NCBI GenBank assembly: GCA_948567375.1
Contig: OX419756.1
Coordinates: forward strand, 38,542,552-38,606,551
Length of the DNA stretch: 64,000 bases
Direction of reading: 5' to 3'
Source of the DNA: Lunularia cruciata
Lineage: Eukaryota; Streptophyta; Marchantiopsida; Lunulariales; Lunulariaceae
Part shown: piece by piece, positions 58,801-64,000 of the stretch
How the letters are laid out: every line of letters starts with the position of its first letter
Position numbering within the stretch: position 1 is the stretch's first letter
The notes under the pieces: generated by a model
The model's database searches: none
What the model was told of the DNA's origin: nothing
The model's input: only the letters and a program-made list of their open reading frames with translations
Made by a program: the position numbers and the translations under genes

Positions 58801-61687
58801 GTTGTAACCTTGCATTGTAGCAGGAGAGTGAAACCTATGGACCAGAAATTGTATGTCATGAACAGGACTTCAACAACTTAGAAGTAAATGTAAAGTTTAG
58901 TCTCTTTTGTTTGGTGAGCTGAAACGAGGAATAGTAATGTCGAATAAAATATCCAGGTCACTCGAAGGTATCATCTATCATCTGGTTGACTTGATTTTGC
59001 ATCAGGATGCATTCCAGGAGTTCTTCGATGATCGCCACGTTTTATGTGAAGGAGAAAAGTTCAAGTCCATCTCGAAGGTACAATGGCTCGTAGTTCTCTC
59101 TTCGTGTACCGGGTAATTCTGTAGCTATTAGTTTGTTGGCGGGACTATTCCAGCACGGAGGATCACAATTTGCTCTTAGGATCAGTCTAAATCTTGTTCG
59201 TTTGATATGATTTCGTTGTATTGTTGGGTGATGGACTTAGAAAAGCTTTTATTGTCAGGTCCCCCCGATTTCCAATCTCCTCGAGCACATCCTATTTCAT
59301 CTTCGGCATGGGAGGTCAAAACTTTGGAAATCAGGAACTAACGGCTCTGCATATCTTCATAAATTGTTTGAGAGGAGTTTTTGTTCACCTCTAGAAGTTC
59401 CGGTTGCAAGCAGCCAGCACTTAAACTTGATTGTGAGCAGTGAGGAATTCGGTTTTACCTTGTTGGGAACCTTGCAGGTACTCGTAACCTGATCGTGCAA
59501 TTGTAGCTTCTATTGGTCAGTTTGCGAGTTTCGAGTTCGACATGTCTTCCCTGATTGATCGAATTTTTTTGAAAGTATGGCAGCCCTTGCAGTCCATATA
59601 TGAGTCCAATTAGTCATTGCATGACGCTCATGATGATACAAATTCTGTGATTGCAAGACCAGGTTTCGCCAAAGTCAGGAAAGCTGCAGATGGCGGATGC
59701 AACAGGAGCAATCGATGTTATCGTACCAGACCTTTTGTCAAGTATCCATCTCTCAAAGATATATCAGGTCATTTCTGACAGCCACTACAAACGGTTTTGA
59801 CTGTCCCTTTCTCCTCTACTGAAATTTTGCCGCTGTGGATCTGTGAACTGAAATTGCGTTGATTGTTACTACTTGTCTATGTTTGAAGGTGTCAAGATTT
59901 TCTCTGCTGGCAAAGGACTTCAGGGGGGATTGTGACAACGGAGGCGAAGATAGCCTTGACGGGGACTGGAAGTCTCCAGTCTCATGGTCCAGTCTGTTGA
60001 AGGAGTTCAAAGCTATCGCAACCTTACCTGAGGGTCTTGTTATTTTTCTTCACTTTTTTATGAGAGATGCCACACGGCTGGATTGTTTGAGACCATGGAA
60101 TCGACAGAAGCCTGGACAGCAGATAACTGTTGCAAGTTCAGGTCGTAATAACACCGAAGGGACCTGGGACGTGATGCAGCATGATGCACAGTTTTTAAGT
60201 GGCTGGCTACAAGAAAGAATCTGGACATCCGAAACTGGTGGCAACGTCAGAAAGGAACTAAAATTCCTTTGTGACATTGTTGCCAATCCAACTGTCAATC
60301 ACTTCTTCAGAGTTTCCTGCAAGGTATTGGAAGTACAGAGCAATTATTGTTCAATACAGCAAATTAGTTCAACGAACATTCAAGCGGTCGTGTTTGTCTG
60401 TGTATGGACGGAAGAAACTAATAAGGCGAGACATCTCAAGTCTTGCACAACATGTTGCTTTTGGCAGATGGGCAATAAATTTTGCAACTGAGTAAACAAT
60501 TCCGGTTACATACTTGACAGGTAGTGGCGGTTAATCTCCTTGTCTTTGAATGCCACGGTCCTATGCTCCGTAAGAGCATGGAGTTCCTGGAGTCACCATC
60601 CTGGCCTGATCTTGGAATTTCTCGTACGAGTGGGATGGTTCCACTTGGCATTCCGCTAACTTTGGCGAGCTTTGTTGTTGGTGAGTAGCACGTGCCTATC
60701 GACCGTCCTCGATTTATCCGTCATACTAATCCGTTGGCTTATTTGATCAATCGACTTGAACTACGTCGTGTCTTCTATATTCCGTATATGGTAACTGGAG
60801 AGTGTAAGAAAACAAGTTCACATCAAATTTTATGGAGATTATTGTTTCAGCAGTACTGAACTATGGGCTGGATTGACATCCAGATGATGGTTTCGGACTG
60901 GCTAATTGCTGGGCCGTTGGAGATGGAGCAGTTTCGCTGCTTGGACTTGCCATGTCAAGTGGTGAATCAGAGCTACCGCAAAAACTGCGAGAAAGACTTC
61001 GCGACAAGTTTCAGAATTATGACGAGCAACTTTCAGTCAAAGAGATCTTGTGTTGCTTGGTAAGGAGACATGGAAAAATAGTTATGCGAAGTGAGAGAGC
61101 GTGTGGGGCCTCAATTGACAATTCGTACTCCTTGAAGTGGTGTGGAGGGGGAGCACCTGACTGTGTCGAGCAAGCATTTATGCAAGCTGTGGTAGCCATG
61201 GCTTGTCATAATCGTTCGTCGGTAATTTTCTTCACAATCATTGGTAGCTCCTTTACCCATTTGATGGACAGTGAACATCACTTATTATCTGCTGAACCAC
61301 TCACGTCTAACCGCAGGTGGTCACTTTTAGAACTATTTCATCTCCGGGGAAAAATGCTCCTGAACGCAAGAGAAGTCCTGTCGAATGCTGTCGAACACTT
61401 GCACACCCGTCTTCTCGACGCTTTCTTGCACATGATGACGAGTACCCTCATCTTTTTGCACAGGCAGTCGAACCAGAAACTTTTTCATCTGATCTGGAAA
61501 CGTTGGGTGACGATATCTCCGATATTTTAAACAGCGCCCCGTAGTGTTTACTTTTGGATTATTTCTCAGAGTGCTACACTCACAGAATTTATTCAGGATA
61601 TCTAAGAAGATGCTGGAGGACGTGTTCACTCAGATTCAACAACTCCGTGCTCCGGATCATCAAACTTCTACCTATACTCATTCCTAA
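55851..61687 (+). CDS. CTC1: CTC1, large subunit of the CST telomere-maintenance complex
   Basis: CTC1 forms the CST complex with STN1 and TEN1. CST binds single-stranded G-rich telomeric DNA in the nucleus and aids C-strand fill-in by DNA polymerase alpha-primase. Exons with matching phases: 55,851-57,467; 57,827-57,945; 58,094-58,168; 58,255-58,333; 58,679-58,741; 58,824-58,883; 59,006-59,077; 59,259-59,477; 59,663-59,767; 59,889-60,323; 60,521-60,680; 60,884-61,221; 61,317-61,540; 61,597-61,687. All use GT-AG. Similarity to Arabidopsis CTC1, as I recall it, is collinear: LTICGTLQSISPQFALPC, VYFSGPVAAW, LTITGLRRKVV, LIELDKRVWLILT, RDVHAITIHN, LLLGACVRSYVAVLLFSPL and SGKLQMADATGAIDVIVPDL. 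These are OB-fold strands. The length, 1,218 residues, is close to the Arabidopsis protein (about 1,270). The last intron would be only 56 bases; if it is not spliced, the protein stops at 61,544 (1,189 residues). An in-frame ATG at 55,770 could add 27 residues, but the start at 55,851 fits the family better. Confidence 0.9.
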
Positions 61688-63276
61688 ATGTTCACTCTCA
61701 GCGACCTCTGCTGTACATATCGTAGAATGTTAATCTAGTCGTACATAACACTCATAGGAATTAAGCCGACAAGAATCCGGTTATTGTATCAGTGTAAAGG
61801 GGTTGGACTGTTGTATAGTCGGATTTCTATTCGGAACCACAACTGATTCTATTAAGTTCTCTCCAATTCTCAAAAATCAACACGTGAAACAGCTCTTAAT
61901 ATATCCTACAGGGGGAAAGTACGAATTGTGTAAGACCGCAATGTATGGAGCATGGCCATCTGAACCTTGCACATTGCTTTAGCTTACTGAATGTGAGGTT
62001 CCTCATCTGTATGACAAATCAAGGATCGCTCGGTTCTACTCAGAACTAATTTACGCTACTTCCATGACAGGTACTTCCAGCGCTTAAACCGTACATGAAA
62101 TCACGGATATTTACACTGTTCATGTCGATTGTGTACTTCACGACTTTGGAGGAATGGTGGATCAGAGAAGCACCAGAAAGTAGGCAAGGAAAACTCATAC
62201 TGAGCAATTCTGAGATCCGCTAACAGAAAAAGTTTTTAAGTCATTCAGGAACACGTAATGTGCATGCAACCATGACTATGATCTCCTGGCCATTCCGACA
62301 TGCCCACGCACAGCTTTCCCTTTTCCTGTCCATCTCGGCTCGCGGGTGGAGTTGGGTTCCCCGGAAAGCCAAAGTACCTTACTCGCACAGTGGAGTTCAC
62401 TTTGAAATCGTATATTGGGTTTAGACTCTCCCTAAGAGCACATGGTCTCGAGGCAATCAACGGACAGACGTCCTTATCATGAATATATATATTCCCTGCC
62501 GATGAAAGAGGAGGTGCTCAAGTCATGTGAGTCAGATTCCTGGAGGAACGAAACCTGCATGGGCCATGTCAACCACGGATGGCATCAGCTTCAGCTCCAG
62601 GCACTGTATTTATTTGTAAATATTTCTGACGCGTTTTCAGCAGCGAAAGGTTCCAGGTCCCATTAACTCCCGCTTCAGGAACATGTCAACACTGACGGAA
62701 GAGAACCTACACGGCACAACTCCGTGCGTGGAGCGGACGGAGATAGGACCTACGCCGTCAGTGTATGGAAAGGCAAAGAAGGCGTAGTTGGGACTTGGGA
62801 CATTTCCGTCACTAGGCGGCACTATTTTGTCCTTTCTGTCCGTCCCGTCCGTCGTTGCCTTCATCGTGCGCACCTTGAGGAAGGAACGAAGCAACCTCTC
62901 GCGAGCAGAGATCGCTCTCCTCCGTGTATGATGAATGGGAGGAAGACGACTCGATGATCAGATGAGAGAAGACAACGGCGGGGTGTCCCGTGGCACACTT
63001 CTTGAATTACGATGGCTACAAGAAATCGGGCCAGGAGAAAGCAGGGGAGGGAGGGCGGCTGCTGCTGAGTGCAGGTTGTAGAGAGATTGAGTATTTTGTG
63101 GAGGAGTAGGTGAGAAAGGACCCGGGGACGGAGGAACAAGAGGAAGGACATCCTTGTACAGGGAGAAAGACAGTTTTGCTACGTTATTCGGGAGATAGAT
63201 AAATCAATTCTGGTTTGTGGCTAGAGGGGCAGGAGGAGGAGGAGGAGGAGAAGGAAGAGAAGAAGAAAATTGGATT
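61688..63276. other. Spacer between CTC1 and the next gene, with one possible exon
   Basis: CTC1 3' UTR, then the promoter/5' UTR of the gene at 63,277. A 51-codon open stretch at 62,071-62,223 follows a good acceptor (CCATGACAG) and ends in TAA. Its translation (LPALKPYMKSRIF, FTTLEEWWIREAP) looks protein-like. It could be an alternative last CTC1 exon or chance. The 5' UTR before 63,277 has a GGAGGAGGAGGAGAAGGAAG purine run (about 63,233-63,260). Confidence 0.35.
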
Positions 63277-63426
63277 ATGAGTTCTGGAATTTTGCGGAGG
63301 CGTGTGCACCATGAAGATGTGGGAGGCGGGAAGTATGAACGAGTGTTGTCTAATGGATCCGATGGTATAAGCGAGCCACTTTTAGGTGGTGATTACTACG
63401 AGCAAAGTTCGCGCCAAGCATATTAT
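63277..63426 (+). CDS. First coding exon of an unidentified gene, with a dileucine-type EPLL motif
   Basis: ATG at 63,277 opens 50 codons (MSSGILRRRVHHEDV start) ending in QAYY, followed by a strong donor GTGAGT at 63,427, phase 0. The peptide is soluble-looking, with RRR and then SEPLLGGDYY. An acidic (D/E)PLL near the N-terminus is common in plant vacuolar or Golgi membrane proteins, where it serves as a sorting signal. That hint is weak, and the rest of the gene lies beyond the window. I do not recognise the family. A purine-rich leader precedes the ATG. Confidence 0.5.
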
Positions 63427-64000
63427 GTGAGTTAGTGATCAAGAGCGTGAAAGTTATTAGTTGTCTTCTGCATTCGCGTCAATTAGTTTGATCGGCAAAC
63501 GTTACTCAAAGTGGCTTAAGCGAGCCACATGTCATATCCCATTTGGATCGGTAATTGCCGAGCCAAATCATACGTTCTCGGAATATATGATGGAGTCGTG
63601 TTGTATTCCAGATGGCTGTACTCCTTGATATAACGGAGTTCCACTCGTAGATCCGAGACGGAGTTTGTTGGTGCCAGGCTGTGGACAGCAGGACCACGGA
63701 GTAGGGTGTGGATGTTTCCGGCAAAAGTCAAGTCTCCTGCACAAAAAGCTGGACTGCATTTAGTCACTGCACATTAGGCTGAGTATCCTGAGGACGGACA
63801 TAGCTTCCATATTTTCCAATGAATTTTCTTTCTTGGATGCTCCTGCTCCTACTCCAAGAGAAGCAGGAGCAAACCATTGGTACTGGAAGCTTTGATGACT
63901 GAAAGCACATCCCTATCAGTTATGTAAACGCTATCCACTTGTAATGGAGCTTTGTGTTATTGATTTCTGCCGAACGTCTACCGAACGTGACGTTTCCCAC
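63427..64000 (+). other. Probable first intron of the gene starting at 63,277
   Basis: Begins GTGAGT. No acceptor-plus-open-frame combination that continues the 63,277 exon is visible before the window ends. Confidence 0.35.

Noticed and set aside
62724-62957. Open frames on both strands between CTC1 and the 63,277 exon
   Set aside because: Short, mutually overlapping, without motifs or splice support; this is more likely promoter/5' UTR sequence.
1-64000. CRISPR arrays, bacterial operons or rRNA genes
   Set aside because: The window is plainly eukaryotic nuclear DNA; no regularly spaced short repeats with unique spacers and no rRNA sequence were seen.

Overview
The window reads as nuclear DNA of a land plant (streptophyte). 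It is AT-rich, and its genes have short GT–AG introns. It carries a plant-type CTC1 gene, a plant-consensus U6 snRNA sequence and many Ty3/gypsy LTR retrotransposons. A DNA methyltransferase inside a retrotransposon and a GIPMGT-type reverse transcriptase relic would be unusual in a flowering plant. That points weakly to a non-flowering lineage (fern, bryophyte, lycophyte or gymnosperm); the species cannot be fixed from this sequence. A 200-base N gap (30,946-31,145) marks a scaffold join.

Layout. (1) 1-1.4 kb: last three exons of a plus-strand gene with an acidic tract and a C-terminal region like the end of plant BTB/POZ proteins. (2) 2-9.4 kb: pyrimidine-rich repeats, including a decayed GIPMGT reverse transcriptase between related repeat copies, an almost exact 228-bp tandem duplication and a ~665-bp tandem repeat. 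(3) 9.4-31 kb: AT-rich DNA with no intact gene. It holds two diverged, oppositely oriented relics of one coiled-coil-coding family, two solo LTRs with target-site duplications, a strong hairpin and degenerate tandem repeats. (4) 31.1-48.2 kb: a nested pair of Ty3/gypsy elements. The outer one is a chromovirus (PBS 31,746, gag 42.8 kb, RT 44.1 kb, integrase 46.2 kb, chromodomain 47.2 kb, 3' LTR 47.4-48.2 kb). The inner one (31,850-42,304) has gag, protease, a captured C5-cytosine DNA methyltransferase, RT/RNase H, integrase and a terminal PHD-like finger. One further LTR family has a solo copy inside each element. (5) 48.4-55.7 kb: another LTR relic, a full-length U6 snRNA sequence (minus strand) and small duplications. 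(6) 55.85-61.7 kb: CTC1, a CST telomere-complex subunit, reconstructed as 13-14 exons with consistent splice phases and about 1,190-1,220 residues. (7) 63.28 kb: first coding exon of another plus-strand gene that runs off the window.

The point of most interest is the inner retrotransposon. It combines a DNA-methylation 'writer' and a histone-'reader'-like finger with an otherwise standard Ty3 polyprotein. Its LTR segments are arranged as B-internal-A-B-A, as if a two-LTR circle had been opened within an LTR. It is a dead copy: the RT has lost its YxDD box, and the gag-pro-methyltransferase frame is broken mostly by TAG/TGA codons at sites that look like former CAG/CGA.
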